A DNA stretch of 64,000 nucleotides from JAFGXT01 sp963677165 (GCA_963677165.2 CAXXSX010000002.1:3782001-3846000), one strand, 5' to 3'; counted from the first letter of the stretch, positions 29,905-38,723 are shown. Made by a program: numbers and translations. Notes: generated by a model not told the origin, from the sequence alone.

Positions 29905-30591
29905 TGTATTACAGACATCAAAAACGCTAACCAGACATCTAATGGATTATCGGTATAATGTTGCTGTTGGATGTGTATCTCGTTAATTTCCAGTGGCATG
30001 GAGTTGTTCTTGGATTGGATGGAATCCACGAAGCCCCCTTCGCTTTACAAGATTTCTCTTGTTTAACCAGTGTTCCCCTTGTGTGATAATTCTCCGATTT
30101 CGAGAACTCAACGAATAGACTATTCTTTAAACCATGTGATACTTTTGCTGATTTATAGATAAATCTATCTGATTCTGTCTTGACAATAATGCATTTTCTC
30201 TGTTTATTGTTAAGTGGGGATAGAATGAGGCTTTTTATATTCTACAGTATGATTTCAAGTTATAACAGTGGTACTAATCCAGGGGAGGATATTGTACTAT
30301 AAGAATGAATACGCATTGCTTACGTCGAAGTCTTCGGAATAGTTTTTATCACAAGAGTCTTGCGAAATGGACGAATTGGGGTAGGGCGCGCTCTCCGCAG
30401 CGCGCCGTCTCCCGGGATTTTGTGCTCAAACACAAAATTGCGGCTGGTTACGGAGAACCATCCCTACCCGGGAAATGTATTTCGCACGAGTCTTTTTTAC
30501 CACATTTCGGGAGAAGATATTTTCTTTATTCAGGATTGTTTTTTCCTGAGTTTTCGTAAAGAATTGAACCATAAAAAACAAGGGGGGTATT
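29905..30591. other. 687-bp intergenic region with a MITE copy
   Basis: Besides the MITE at 30353-30494 I see no gene, terminator or recognisable regulatory site. The 5' 450 bp is AT-rich and featureless. A GGGGGG ribosome site at the right end belongs to the hydrolase gene. Confidence 0.6.
30353..30494. mobile_element. MITE-like element, copy 2
   Basis: 142 bp. Terminal inverted repeats AAGAGTCTTGCGAAAT and AAGACTCGTGCGAAAT (reverse complement of the right end) match at 14 of 16 positions. Interior hairpins: GGCGCGCT...AGCGCGCC, ATTTTGTG/CACAAAAT, GGGTAGGG/CCCTACCC. TTTTATCAC on the left and TTTTACCAC on the right look like a 9-bp target duplication with one change. Confidence 0.78.
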
Positions 30592-31503
30592 ATGGACAAG
30601 GTTATTATAGGAATTCATGGCTTGGCAAACAAACCGGAACAGAGTAAACTTGAAGAATGGTGGATTAATTCTATCAAAGAAGGCCTGGCCAATATTGATG
30701 TAGAGAGTCAATTCGACTTTAAAATGGTGTATTGGGCGAAATATCTTTATAAGTATCCTTTGCATGACGACAAAGATTATTCATTTGATGACTTGTTTAA
30801 TACAGAGCCTTACCAAGCCGCCGAAGAAGGAGAAATAAAAGAATACTATGACGGTTTCTTTGATGAGGTCAGGGCACGGGGAAGGAATATTGTCGGAAAT
30901 TCTATGGATTTCCTCAAAGATTATACAGGTATAAGTAGTCTTGCAAACTGGGCTTTGGGTAAATATTTGAAGGATCTGGCTTTTTATTACAGCGACACCC
31001 AGCAGTTAAAGGATAAGGAAGGGGATACTGCTCTGGCCCGTATTGTTTTGCAGAACATTCTGAAGAAAGAGTTGGAAGCCTGTGCCGGTAAGAAAATAAT
31101 GGTAATCGCGCATTCAATGGGTTCTATTATTGCATATGACGTTCTGCAGAAAATTCATGCTGACAAGCCGGATTTTTCGATCTCGGATTTTATTACTATT
31201 GGTTCGCCTCTCGGTCTTCCTCATGTCATAAGTATGATAAAGTGTATTAGTGGTAATATCAAGGTGGTGACTCCTGAAGCGGTAAAAGGAAGATGGATGA
31301 ATTTTGCGGACAATAAAGATGTTGTTGCCGCCGATTTCCGGTTGGCTGATGACTATAAACCAAACTTGAACAATGTTAAGGTTGTTGATGACCTTGTTTA
31401 TAATTCTTATCATATAAAAGATAATTATAATCACCATAAATCGTATGGCTATCTGAGAACACCGGAAGTATCAAGGCGCATTGCTGATTTTCTCAATCAA
31501 TGA
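30592..31503 (+). CDS. Alpha/beta-hydrolase (lipase-like)
   Basis: 303 aa, cytoplasmic. The N-terminus VIIGIHGLANKP carries the HG oxyanion motif; the nucleophile elbow is AHSMGS (about residue 179), with Asp in FADNKDVV and a His in YHIKDNYNHH as likely triad partners. A long helical insert (about 60-150) precedes the elbow, as in serine esterases with a lid. An AGGGGGG ribosome site supports the start. The substrate is unknown. The gene ends 13 bp from the convergent yfcE. Confidence 0.75.
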   Translation: MDKVIIGIHGLANKPEQSKLEEWWINSIKEGLANIDVESQFDFKMVYWAKYLYKYPLHDDKDYSFDDLFNTEPYQAAEEGEIKEYYDGFFDEVRARGRNIVGNSMDFLKDYTGISSLANWALGKYLKDLAFYYSDTQQLKDKEGDTALARIVLQNILKKELEACAGKKIMVIAHSMGSIIAYDVLQKIHADKPDFSISDFITIGSPLGLPHVISMIKCISGNIKVVTPEAVKGRWMNFADNKDVVAADFRLADDYKPNLNNVKVVDDLVYNSYHIKDNYNHHKSYGYLRTPEVSRRIADFLNQ

Positions 31504-31516
31504 TAATACAGTAGTT

Positions 31517-32056
31517 TCAGATTGGATAGATTTTCGCGTCGTCGAGCAGGCGGACGGTTAGTTCTGATCCATCAAAAAAGCCGAAGGTTTTCGGATGTCC
31601 GTTTTTGGGCAGAGAGATCGAACCGGGATTGAAAATAGTCAATCCGTTTTCAAGCTGCTTGTTGACTGGTATGTGGGTATGCCCGTGTGCGATAACAGTT
31701 CCTGCCGGGACCGACGGCTGTCTGGCCTCGTTCCAAATATGGCCGTGAGTCAGGAAAAAGCGTTTGTTTTCGGTTATGATCTGGGTGAAATCTGCCATAA
31801 TAGGGAATTCCAACAGCATTTGATCGACTTCTGAATCGCAGTTGCCGCGTACGGCTACAATTTGATCTTTGCGCGAGTTTAACAGGTCCGCGACCGGGTT
31901 GGGATCGTACTGGTCCGGGACTCCGTTGCGGGGACCGTGATACAGCGCGTCTCCAAGCAGAGCCATGCAGTCGGGTTTTAGCGTATCCGCGTGTTTATAA
32001 AGTTTTTCCAGGTTGGCGGCGATTCCGTGTATGTCAGAGAAAAAAAGTATTTTCAT
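31517..32056 (-). CDS. yfcE: YfcE-type metallophosphodiesterase
   Basis: 179 aa, the full family length. The metal ligands are all visible: DIHG (Asp8, His10), GDALYHGPRN, RGNCDS, LTHGHIW and GHTHIP, the signature of calcineurin-like phosphoesterases of the YfcE/MJ0936 group. GNCDS and the short compact fold favour YfcE. It hydrolyses phosphodiesters in vitro; the natural substrate is unsettled. It is a single gene, convergent with the alpha/beta hydrolase. Confidence 0.88.
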   Translation of the reverse strand: MKILFFSDIHGIAANLEKLYKHADTLKPDCMALLGDALYHGPRNGVPDQYDPNPVADLLNSRKDQIVAVRGNCDSEVDQMLLEFPIMADFTQIITENKRFFLTHGHIWNEARQPSVPAGTVIAHGHTHIPVNKQLENGLTIFNPGSISLPKNGHPKTFGFFDGSELTVRLLDDAKIYPI

Positions 32057-32171
32057 ATTCGATCCGTAATATATTCATAATAATAACGTCTAACTGTATC
32101 AGATGATTATAGCGTGATCCTTTGGATTTTCAAGGAATGTGTCTGAGAGAAGAAGATACTCCGATTCGATA

Positions 32172-32528
32172 TCATTTATTTTGCAGCCAAAAGTCAACAT
32201 CGGATGGATTGTTCTTAAGAATGTTATGCGGTGCTGTATTCTTCTGGGGCGAGAGCGGGGCAGGGCGAGTACAATCTAAATACAGAGTGTAAGGCAATAA
32301 AACGGTTTCTACTGTGAGGCTAAAGGGTAACCTCATTGTTCCCGCTAATCCCCAGCCCGGTTCATTGCTGAGATAGCATTGATGTATTTCCAAATCGGTA
32401 ATGGTGTTATTATATGTTTTCGGACGTGTTGCTGATGATGGAGTTGAAAAGCAGCCACAAAGTAATGGAACCATCAATATGTAAAAAGAAAAATTCCAGA
32501 AAGAGTTTCTTTTGAGTTTGGATTTCAT
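32172..32528 (-). CDS. YceK/YidQ-family lipoprotein
   Basis: 118 aa. The signal peptide ends in a lipobox (VPLLCGC), so Cys26 should be lipidated. The mature part has the family's hallmark LPFSLTVETVLLPYTL (residues about 67-82), close to the DUF1375 YceK/YidQ consensus (LPFS-x5-LLLPYTL). The function of this family is unknown. The gene is divergent from the CbrC-like gene. Confidence 0.7.
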   Translation of the reverse strand: MKSKLKRNSFWNFSFYILMVPLLCGCFSTPSSATRPKTYNNTITDLEIHQCYLSNEPGWGLAGTMRLPFSLTVETVLLPYTLYLDCTRPAPLSPQKNTAPHNILKNNPSDVDFWLQNK

Positions 32529-32679
32529 GATAATTCCATCATTTATATATTCTTCATAAGTAAAATATCTGTCCTTGACTCATTTTGCAATGTTTGTTTG
32601 TATGATTGTAAAATGCAGTGTAGTTTTATTGCGAATAAATAACAGATGTATCACTTAATTAAGTTGGGGGATGAAAGAA

Positions 32680-33303
32680 ATGTCGGAAGAAATGTTGGAT
32701 CTAACGTATTTCAAGGCACCAGTCAGTCACACTCAATTGTATCCAGGTGGTGGTTACGAGGGAGAAGGACAGCAGTGTTCTTACTGTGGCAAAAAATCCG
32801 AGCGTATGTTTTGGGTTAAAAGGTCGAGTTCTTTATTTGGGAAGAAAAGTATATATGGTTGTCTGGATTGTTTGCTCGCAAGAAAATATTCGTTAGAAAA
32901 TGACACTGAAATTGGAGAGGTCACAAATGGGGTTTCAAACTTAAAACCTCCGAAAAATTTTAGCAAAGAAGCGTTGATTGAAATTGGCTTTACTCCGCCA
33001 ATTGCAATGTATCAGGCGAAGACGCATTTTAGCCATTGTAAAGATTTCATGGTCTATATAGGTCGATGGGATCCTGAGGATTTTGTGAAGCATTCCAAGG
33101 ATGGTGATGGAAGAAAATTATGGATGTCAATGATTAACAATAGTGGTTTGGATTATCTTTGGGATCAGACCATGGAAGATATAAAAGAATATGGCGATGA
33201 TTGGCCGATGTATGAGGACTCAGGATGGTCTGGCGGAGCTTTGGTCTATGTGTTTATGTGTCGTCACTGTGGTAAATATCGCTGCTATTGGGACTGCGAT
33301 TAG
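32680..33303 (+). CDS. CbrC-family (UPF0167) zinc-ribbon protein
   Basis: 207 aa from the second ATG. The GGGGG ribosome site lies 9 bp before it, whereas the first ATG (32671) abuts the GGGGG. Cysteine motifs are CSYCGK and CLDC in the N-terminal part and CRHCGKYRCYWDCD at the C-terminus, with the conserved W-x-x-HC-x-D-like stretch (FSHCKDFMVYIG) between. This is the layout of CbrC, a colicin-E2-tolerance-associated protein; the molecular role is unknown. Confidence 0.75.
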   Translation: MSEEMLDLTYFKAPVSHTQLYPGGGYEGEGQQCSYCGKKSERMFWVKRSSSLFGKKSIYGCLDCLLARKYSLENDTEIGEVTNGVSNLKPPKNFSKEALIEIGFTPPIAMYQAKTHFSHCKDFMVYIGRWDPEDFVKHSKDGDGRKLWMSMINNSGLDYLWDQTMEDIKEYGDDWPMYEDSGWSGGALVYVFMCRHCGKYRCYWDCD

Positions 33304-33494
33304 TTGGGCAATTCTTTTAAATAGTTTGGTTTGAAGTAATAAAAAACGTTTTTTTTAGTCGTTTTCGGTTGCAATAATATGTTTGAGGTATACATTATCA
33401 GACTTTTGTATGGAAAGCCCGATCATCAAATCCATATTTTAGAAAAAGTTGTAGTAGAAAAATAGACGAAAATATTTTAAATGAGACCATAATT

Positions 33495-33923
33495 ATGAAG
33501 ACATTTCTTGCGAAAAATGGTGAAATCGAGCGCAAGTGGGTTTTGGTTGATGCCTCAGAAGCTCCAGTAGGACGCCTGGCAGTTATGATTGCCAATGCCC
33601 TGCGCGGTAAAGATGAGCCGACCTTCACTCCGCATATCGATACCGGTAAGTTCGTTGTCGTGATCAACGCGGAAAAAGCCGTGTTCACCGGTAAAAAGAA
33701 TACTGAAAAAGTTTATGTTGACTTCAGCGGATATCGCGGCGGACGTAAAGAATACACTGCCGACAAAGTTCGTGCAAAGAATCCTGAACGCCTCATCTCT
33801 GATGCTGTTTGGGGCATGATGCCGCATGGAAGACTTGGTCGGGCTCAGTTCCGTAAACTGAAAGTTTACGCTGGAACTGATCATCCGCATGCAGCACAGA
33901 ATCCAGAAAAAATTACACTTTAA
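33495..33923 (+). CDS. rplM: 50S ribosomal protein L13
   Basis: 142 aa, standard length, recognisable across its whole sequence: KWVLVDASEAPVGRLA near the N-terminus, HIDTGKFVVVINAEK and the C-terminal GMMPHGRLGRAQFRKLKVYAG. It binds 23S rRNA early in 50S assembly. It is cotranscribed with rpsI 13 bp downstream, the universal arrangement. Confidence 0.98.
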   Translation: MKTFLAKNGEIERKWVLVDASEAPVGRLAVMIANALRGKDEPTFTPHIDTGKFVVVINAEKAVFTGKKNTEKVYVDFSGYRGGRKEYTADKVRAKNPERLISDAVWGMMPHGRLGRAQFRKLKVYAGTDHPHAAQNPEKITL

Positions 33924-33936
33924 GGGGTATTGATTC

Positions 33937-34335
33937 ATGGTTAAGACTAGTGAAGAGATCTGGGCAACCGGACGTAGAAAAAGCGCGACAGCCAGAGTTA
34001 GAATCAAACCTGGTACTGGCATTATGAAAGTTAACGGCAGAAATGCCGATGAATTTTTCCCGACTGAATCCATTATGGGTTACATCAATCAGCCTTTGGT
34101 ACTGACTGAAAACGTTGGCAAATTTGATATCCACGCGAACATCGATGGTGGTGGCCAGACTGGTCAGGCCGGCGCGTTCCGTCATGGTATTGCCAGGGCA
34201 CTGATTAAAATCGACGACTCACTCCGTCCGGCACTGAAAGCCAGCGGAATGCTTACTCGTGATGCGAGAGTCAAGGAACGTAAGAAGCCCGGTCAGCCCG
34301 GAGCACGTAAACGCTTCCAGTTCTCCAAGCGCTAA
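33937..34335 (+). CDS. rpsI: 30S ribosomal protein S9
   Basis: 132 aa, complete: ATGRRKSATARVRI at the start, GGGQTGQAGAFRHGIARAL and the basic C-terminal tail ending RKRFQFSKR whose last residues reach the P-site tRNA in 30S subunits. The order rplM-rpsI is conserved in bacteria. A strong terminator follows 28 bp after the stop. Confidence 0.98.
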   Translation: MVKTSEEIWATGRRKSATARVRIKPGTGIMKVNGRNADEFFPTESIMGYINQPLVLTENVGKFDIHANIDGGGQTGQAGAFRHGIARALIKIDDSLRPALKASGMLTRDARVKERKKPGQPGARKRFQFSKR

Positions 34336-34363
34336 GCCGAGTCCGGTTTTTATACTGGAGTTC

Positions 34364-34392
34364 AAGCCGGGATATTTTCCCGGCTTTTTTTA
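34364..34392 (+). terminator. Rho-independent terminator of rplM-rpsI
   Basis: AAGCCGGG-ATATTTT-CCCGGCTT followed by seven T. A perfect 8-bp stem. Confidence 0.92.
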
Positions 34393-34393
34393 T

Positions 34394-34465
34394 TTGTCCG
34401 TACGACGGACAGCGTTAGTACCGCTTCAAACTCCAGTCGCTGACGCTTCTTGCGGAAGCAGGAAA
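34394..34465 (+). repeat. Dispersed intergenic repeat, best-preserved copy
   Basis: Starts with TCCGT-ACG-ACGGA (a hairpin), then CAGCG...CGCTG (an outer stem) around the AAACTCCAGT core, and ends with GCTTC-TTGCG-GAAGC. It lies directly after the T-run of the rpsI terminator. Confidence 0.75.
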
Positions 34466-34516
34466 ACATTATGTATATATTATCGTTTTAACAATTTATA
34501 TTAAGAGATTAACGTC

Positions 34517-35545
34517 ATGGCAAAGATTAATGTTGCGATTATCGGGGCTTCGGGATATTCCGGAGAAGAGCTTATTCGTCTGCTCCTGCGGCATAACAGC
34601 GCGGAGCTCAAGGTTATTACCTCGCGTCAGTATGACGGGCAGGGGGTAGAGAATGTTTTTCCGCGTTTTGCCGGATCGGGACTGAAGTTTTCCGCGCCGG
34701 ACGTGGATAAAATTGCTGCGGAATGTGATGTCGCTTTCCTGGCGCTGCCACACGGACTGGCATCTGAATACGCGCTTCCGCTGCTGGACAAGGGCGTGAA
34801 AGTCATTGATATTAGCGCCGATTTTCGTTTGAGAAGTACCTCCAAATACAAAGAATACTACAAGGCGGATCATCCGTCGCCGGAAATGTTGAAGCGCGCC
34901 GTATACGGTTTGCCCGAGTGGTATCGTGATCAGATAAAGACTGCGGACCTGATTGCTTGTCCGGGATGTTATCCGACTAGTTCGATTCTGCCGACTGCTG
35001 CATTGCTGAAAGCCGGTCTGGTTGAAACGACCGATATTATCGTATCCAGCATGAGTGGAGTTACCGGTGCCGGACGTAAAGTTGCGCTGCCATACATCTT
35101 CCCTGAATGTAATGAAAGCGTGAAAGCCTATGCTCCGACCGGACATCGTCATTTGCCGGAAATCGAACAGGAGATGGCTGTTGCTGCCGGAGTTGAAGAG
35201 CTGGCAATTAACTTTATTCCGCATCTGGTACCGGTTAATCGCGGGATCAATTCAACGATCCTGATGAAAGCCAAACCCGGATGTACGCTTGAAAAGATTG
35301 CCGAAGCCTACGAAAAGGCCTATGCGAATGAACCGTTTGTTCGTGTATTGCCGCATGGTAAGACTTCTGATACGAAATATGTCACCATGACTAACTTCTG
35401 TGAAATTGCCTATACTATGGACGCACACACTGGAAGAGTCATTCTGACCTGTACAATCGACAACCTGACTAAGGGTGCCTCCGGACAGGCCATACAGGAT
35501 ATGAATATCCGCTTTGGCTTTAAGGAAACCGAAGGCCTACTATAG
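34517..35545 (+). CDS. argC: N-acetyl-gamma-glutamyl-phosphate reductase
   Basis: 342 aa, full length. An NADP-binding Rossmann start (VAIIGASGYSGEELIRLL), the catalytic Cys151 in CPGCYPTS and the type-1 ArgC motifs FLALPHGLA, DISADFRL and GHRHLPEIEQE are all present. It reduces N-acetylglutamyl-5-phosphate to the semialdehyde, the third step of arginine synthesis. No other arg gene is adjacent. It is transcribed alone with its own terminator, upstream of the acetyltransferase patch. Confidence 0.97.
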   Translation: MAKINVAIIGASGYSGEELIRLLLRHNSAELKVITSRQYDGQGVENVFPRFAGSGLKFSAPDVDKIAAECDVAFLALPHGLASEYALPLLDKGVKVIDISADFRLRSTSKYKEYYKADHPSPEMLKRAVYGLPEWYRDQIKTADLIACPGCYPTSSILPTAALLKAGLVETTDIIVSSMSGVTGAGRKVALPYIFPECNESVKAYAPTGHRHLPEIEQEMAVAAGVEELAINFIPHLVPVNRGINSTILMKAKPGCTLEKIAEAYEKAYANEPFVRVLPHGKTSDTKYVTMTNFCEIAYTMDAHTGRVILTCTIDNLTKGASGQAIQDMNIRFGFKETEGLL

Positions 35546-35573
35546 AATATATTGGTCTCAGCTAAAATGTAAT

Positions 35574-35614
35574 GCGCACCAAGGCAGAAGCCAATCTGTC
35601 CGGTGCGCTTTTTT
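35574..35614 (+). terminator. Rho-independent terminator of argC
   Basis: GCGCACC and GGTGCGC form a 7-bp stem with a 21-nt loop, followed by six T, 29 bp after the argC stop. Confidence 0.88.
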
Positions 35615-35741
35615 ATTTGTATCAGTAGGCCATTCGTTTACGGAAAATAAAAAATTTTATAAAAAATAAATTATAGGAGGCACGATCTCCAATAAGAGAA
35701 TCAGGAAGATCAAAAAAGTGGAAAATATTGTTACTGATTGA

Positions 35742-36256
35742 TTGATTATTCGAAAGTTTGAGGAAAATGATTGGCCGGGGCTATATGAATACTTATCGGA
35801 TAAAGAAGTTGTTGAATTTGAACCTTATGATATTTATTCACAAAATCAAGCTAAAGAAGAGGCGCTAAAAAGGTCAAATGATGAATCTTTTTATGCCGTG
35901 TGCTTAAGAGAAAATGAAAAATTTATAGGGAATTTATATCTTGGGAAAGGAGATTTTTATACATGGGAATTAGGGTATGTGTTTAATTGAAAGTTCCAAG
36001 GTCAAGGCTATGCCACTGAGAGTGCAAAGGCGTTGCTAGACTATGCCTTTACACATTTAGGAGCAAGACGCATTATAGCCATGTGCAGTCCTGAAAATGT
36101 CCATTCCTGGAAGTTGCTTGAACGCTTACATATGAGACGTGAGGGGTTGCTTTTGCAAAACATCTATTTTAAACCGATAGCAATGGTGAACCTATTTGGT
36201 TGGATACTTTCGAATATGCTGTATTGAAAGCAGAATGGTTGAATATTGTCAACTGA
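35742..36256 (+). pseudogene. Decayed GNAT acetyltransferase
   Basis: The N-terminal IIRKFEENDWPGLYEYLSD and the GNAT core FQGQGYATESAKALLDYAF are clear, and together they would encode a full-size RimJ/RimL-type enzyme of about 170 aa. Three lesions are visible. The start codon is TTG straight after an in-frame TGA, a TGA at 35988-35990 falls within the core, and one base is lost near 36174. After that point the correct frame (SNGEPIWLDTFEYAVLKAEW) continues to a stop at 36254-36256. It is therefore not functional. Confidence 0.85.
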
Positions 36257-36445
36257 ATGCGTGAAATTTAAATACTACTGTCTGGATATCTAAAGATATA
36301 AAGGTGAAAAGTTTCAGCTGATGAATCTTATTGTTGCAATCCGGCGGTTTTGCAATATTTTTCCATGATATGGATAAAACCCAATGATATTGAATTTATA
36401 ATGACACATGATATATTATGGTAATATAAATAAGAGGCTGTCGTT

Positions 36446-36832
36446 ATGCAAATCAATATTTCACCCTGTGGATTGGTGTGCAGTCAATGTGATGCTTACC
36501 GTGCTACTCAACTGAATGATTCAGAGAAAATGGAACTGGTTGCTGCCGATTGGCGCAAACGCTATAATAATCAGGCGATTAAAGCTGAACTGATTTCATG
36601 TGATGGTTGTATGACAGAAAACGGAAAGAAATGTTTTCATTGCGAAAACTTCTGTTTAATTCGTCCATGTGCTATCAAAAAAGGCGTAAAAGTATGTTCC
36701 GAATGTTCAGAGTATCCCTGTGATAAGTTAACTGAGTTTTTCTCTTATGTTCCGGATGTACAATCCGGGGCCATGAAAAAAATGCTTGACTCAATAGCTG
36801 AGGTTGAGTCGAAGATGCATTCTGCATTTTGA
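36446..36832 (+). CDS. DUF3795 Cys-rich protein
   Basis: 128 aa with 12 Cys, including CGLVCSQCDAY at the start, CDGC, CFHCENFC and CSECSEYPC, the ordered pattern of DUF3795 proteins thought to bind zinc. There is no membrane segment. It is encoded alone in the acetyltransferase patch, where flanking genes look acquired. The biochemical function is unknown. Confidence 0.8.
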   Translation: MQINISPCGLVCSQCDAYRATQLNDSEKMELVAADWRKRYNNQAIKAELISCDGCMTENGKKCFHCENFCLIRPCAIKKGVKVCSECSEYPCDKLTEFFSYVPDVQSGAMKKMLDSIAEVESKMHSAF

Positions 36833-36874
36833 GAAGTAATTATAAAAATATTTTGCTTTATATAGCGGTAAAAA

Positions 36875-37420
36875 ATGAATGTGGATATTGTGATTGAAAC
36901 GCAAAGACTCTTTCTAAGAAAATTAACTTTAGACGATAAAAATGATTTGGCTGAAATTTTATCCGATAAGGAATCGATGCTTTATTATCCATATCCATTT
37001 TCAGAGCAGGAAGTGATTAATTGGATTGAATGGAATATTGATAATTATAAAAAATATAATCATGGATTGTGGGCCGTCATTTTAAAAAAAGATAATGTTT
37101 TTCTTGGAGACTGTGGCATTACAATGCAAAATATAGAAAATAAATTATTACCCGAAATCGGTTATCATATAAAAAAAGATTATTGTAATCAAGGATATGC
37201 AACAGAAGCAGCAATCGCATGTAAAGAATATGGATTCAATACATTTGATTATGATGCCATGTTTACATATACATCAGTGGATAATAAACCATCAATAAGA
37301 GTTGCTGAAAAAAACGGAATGAAAAAAATAAAATATTTTCCCAAAATAGTTTTTGGAGTAAAGACCCAAGAAGTATTATATGGTATTGGCAGGCAAACTT
37401 CTTGCAATATGGTTCTATGA
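36875..37420 (+). CDS. GNAT acetyltransferase, RimJ/RimL type
   Basis: 181 aa. Typical layout: ETQRLFLRKLTLDD at the start, GLWAVIL-GDCGIT strands, then the acetyl-CoA-binding region EIGYHIKKDYCNQGYATEA (in parts) and SIRVAEKNGM. Closest in type to N-terminal-alanine or small-molecule acetyltransferases. Codon use is noticeably more AT-rich than in the neighbouring argC gene, which suggests recent transfer. Confidence 0.85.
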   Translation: MNVDIVIETQRLFLRKLTLDDKNDLAEILSDKESMLYYPYPFSEQEVINWIEWNIDNYKKYNHGLWAVILKKDNVFLGDCGITMQNIENKLLPEIGYHIKKDYCNQGYATEAAIACKEYGFNTFDYDAMFTYTSVDNKPSIRVAEKNGMKKIKYFPKIVFGVKTQEVLYGIGRQTSCNMVL

Positions 37421-37471
37421 GCCGACGACCATCCATTGCAAATATTAATAATAAATAAAAGATCTACAAAC

Positions 37472-38419
37472 ATGAAAACATTTGAACTACAGCCTTTTTC
37501 CGAATCGGATATTGAACTTCTCGCTCCAGTCATGAAACGAGCTTTTAACGCAGATTCTCAAGTGTATCTTGGATGCGACGATGGACCTCCGGGATACGAT
37601 GACGGTACTTTCCTCCGTCAATGGGCTTTGAATCCGGAGTCTACCGCATTTCGACTGGATATTGAAAAAAAAACGGCTGGAGCTGTGATTTTATGGATTA
37701 ATCGTTATACAAATATCAATATGCTTGGATGCGTGTTTATTGATCCGGAATTTCAGCATATGGGGATTGGTACGGAGCTTTGGAAAAGAATCGAAGCGAT
37801 GTTCCCTGATACTCGTGAATGGCGTACGGAAACACCGGGGTTCTCACGAATCAATCATCATTTTTATGTCAATAAATGCGGCTTTGAAATCTATAAGATA
37901 GAAAATCCTCGCTCAACCGAGGACGTATCGTATCAACTCCGAAAACGGATGAGGAAAGAGATTGAAGTTAGCGTGGAAGATAAACTGGAATTCAAGGTCA
38001 TCGCTTTCACTCGTGAATTCAACAGTGATACCTGTACAAGTGAAATCCCGAAATTCTGGACAGAGTTTTATGAACAGGGCTACAATAAAATTATTTGCGG
38101 CATGTTCGGAATTTGTCACTCCTGCTCGCTGGATGGGAAAACCTTCAGATATTCCATTGCCAGTCCTTATTCTCCCGGTATGGACATTCCTGATGACTTT
38201 GAGGTGCTAACTATTCCCGCTTACACCTGGGCTATTTTCTCTTGTATTGGAGCAATGCCGCATGCAATACAGAATATGTGGGATTACGTTGACAGCCATT
38301 GGCTGCCGGAGTCCGGTTACGATAAAATTTCCGGTTATGATATTGAAGTCTATACCAGGGGAGATCTTCAAAGTCCATATTATGAAAGCTTTATCTGGAT
38401 ACCAGTGAAAGATAAATGA
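37472..38419 (+). CDS. GNAT acetyltransferase fused to a GyrI-like effector-binding domain
   Basis: 315 aa from ATG 37472; the longer reading from a TTG at 37436 has no ribosome site. Residues 1-160 are a GNAT domain (TAGAVILWINRY, CVFIDPEFQHMGIGTELWKRI, HFYVNKCGFEIY). Residues 165-315 match the GyrI/AraC-effector-binding fold (FKVIAFTREF, IPKFWTEFYEQGYN, FEVLTIPAYTWAIF, YDIEVYTRGD, SFIWIPV). Such folds bind hydrophobic or cationic small molecules. A GNAT joined to a ligand-sensing domain suggests an acetyltransferase for a drug-like compound, which is inference. Confidence 0.8.
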   Translation: MKTFELQPFSESDIELLAPVMKRAFNADSQVYLGCDDGPPGYDDGTFLRQWALNPESTAFRLDIEKKTAGAVILWINRYTNINMLGCVFIDPEFQHMGIGTELWKRIEAMFPDTREWRTETPGFSRINHHFYVNKCGFEIYKIENPRSTEDVSYQLRKRMRKEIEVSVEDKLEFKVIAFTREFNSDTCTSEIPKFWTEFYEQGYNKIICGMFGICHSCSLDGKTFRYSIASPYSPGMDIPDDFEVLTIPAYTWAIFSCIGAMPHAIQNMWDYVDSHWLPESGYDKISGYDIEVYTRGDLQSPYYESFIWIPVKDK

Positions 38420-38723
38420 ACATCGGGCAGCTGTCGAAAAGCATCGGCGATCGCGCCCATGGCCCTATGTTTGGCTTCTGACGGCAAAATCTAAACAGTA
38501 CCTAGGCATTTGTCCTCATCTGAAACCGAGAGTGCCTGACTCAATCTCAATCACGGCATAAAAATACTGCCGTTGTGTCTTTCAATGTGGCAAGAACTGT
38601 TTTAGCTCCGCCTTCAACGTGACTGAAATTTTTCAGGGAGTTGTGGACTTCTAGATCCATGCCGGATTCGATTCCAAATTTCCTTAATCCGGAAGTAATA
38701 TCTTTCTGAGTCAGACTGTTCAT
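38420..38723 (-). pseudogene. Remnant of an AAC(3)-like aminoglycoside N-acetyltransferase
   Basis: On the minus strand the N-terminus LTQKDITSGLRKFGIESGMD and VEGGAKTVLATL match the Antibiotic_NAT/AAC(3) family. After CRD a stop follows at 38547. Further on, MGAIADAFRQLPDV (about 38420-38461) matches a later family block (MGxIxEAFR). The middle has been deleted and everything after this block is missing, replaced by the end of the GNAT fusion gene. A GGGGA site precedes the ATG at 38723. Clearly non-functional. Confidence 0.75.

Noticed and set aside
34496..35224. A 242-codon minus-strand reading
   Set aside because: Antisense shadow of argC, which is fully recognisable on the other strand.
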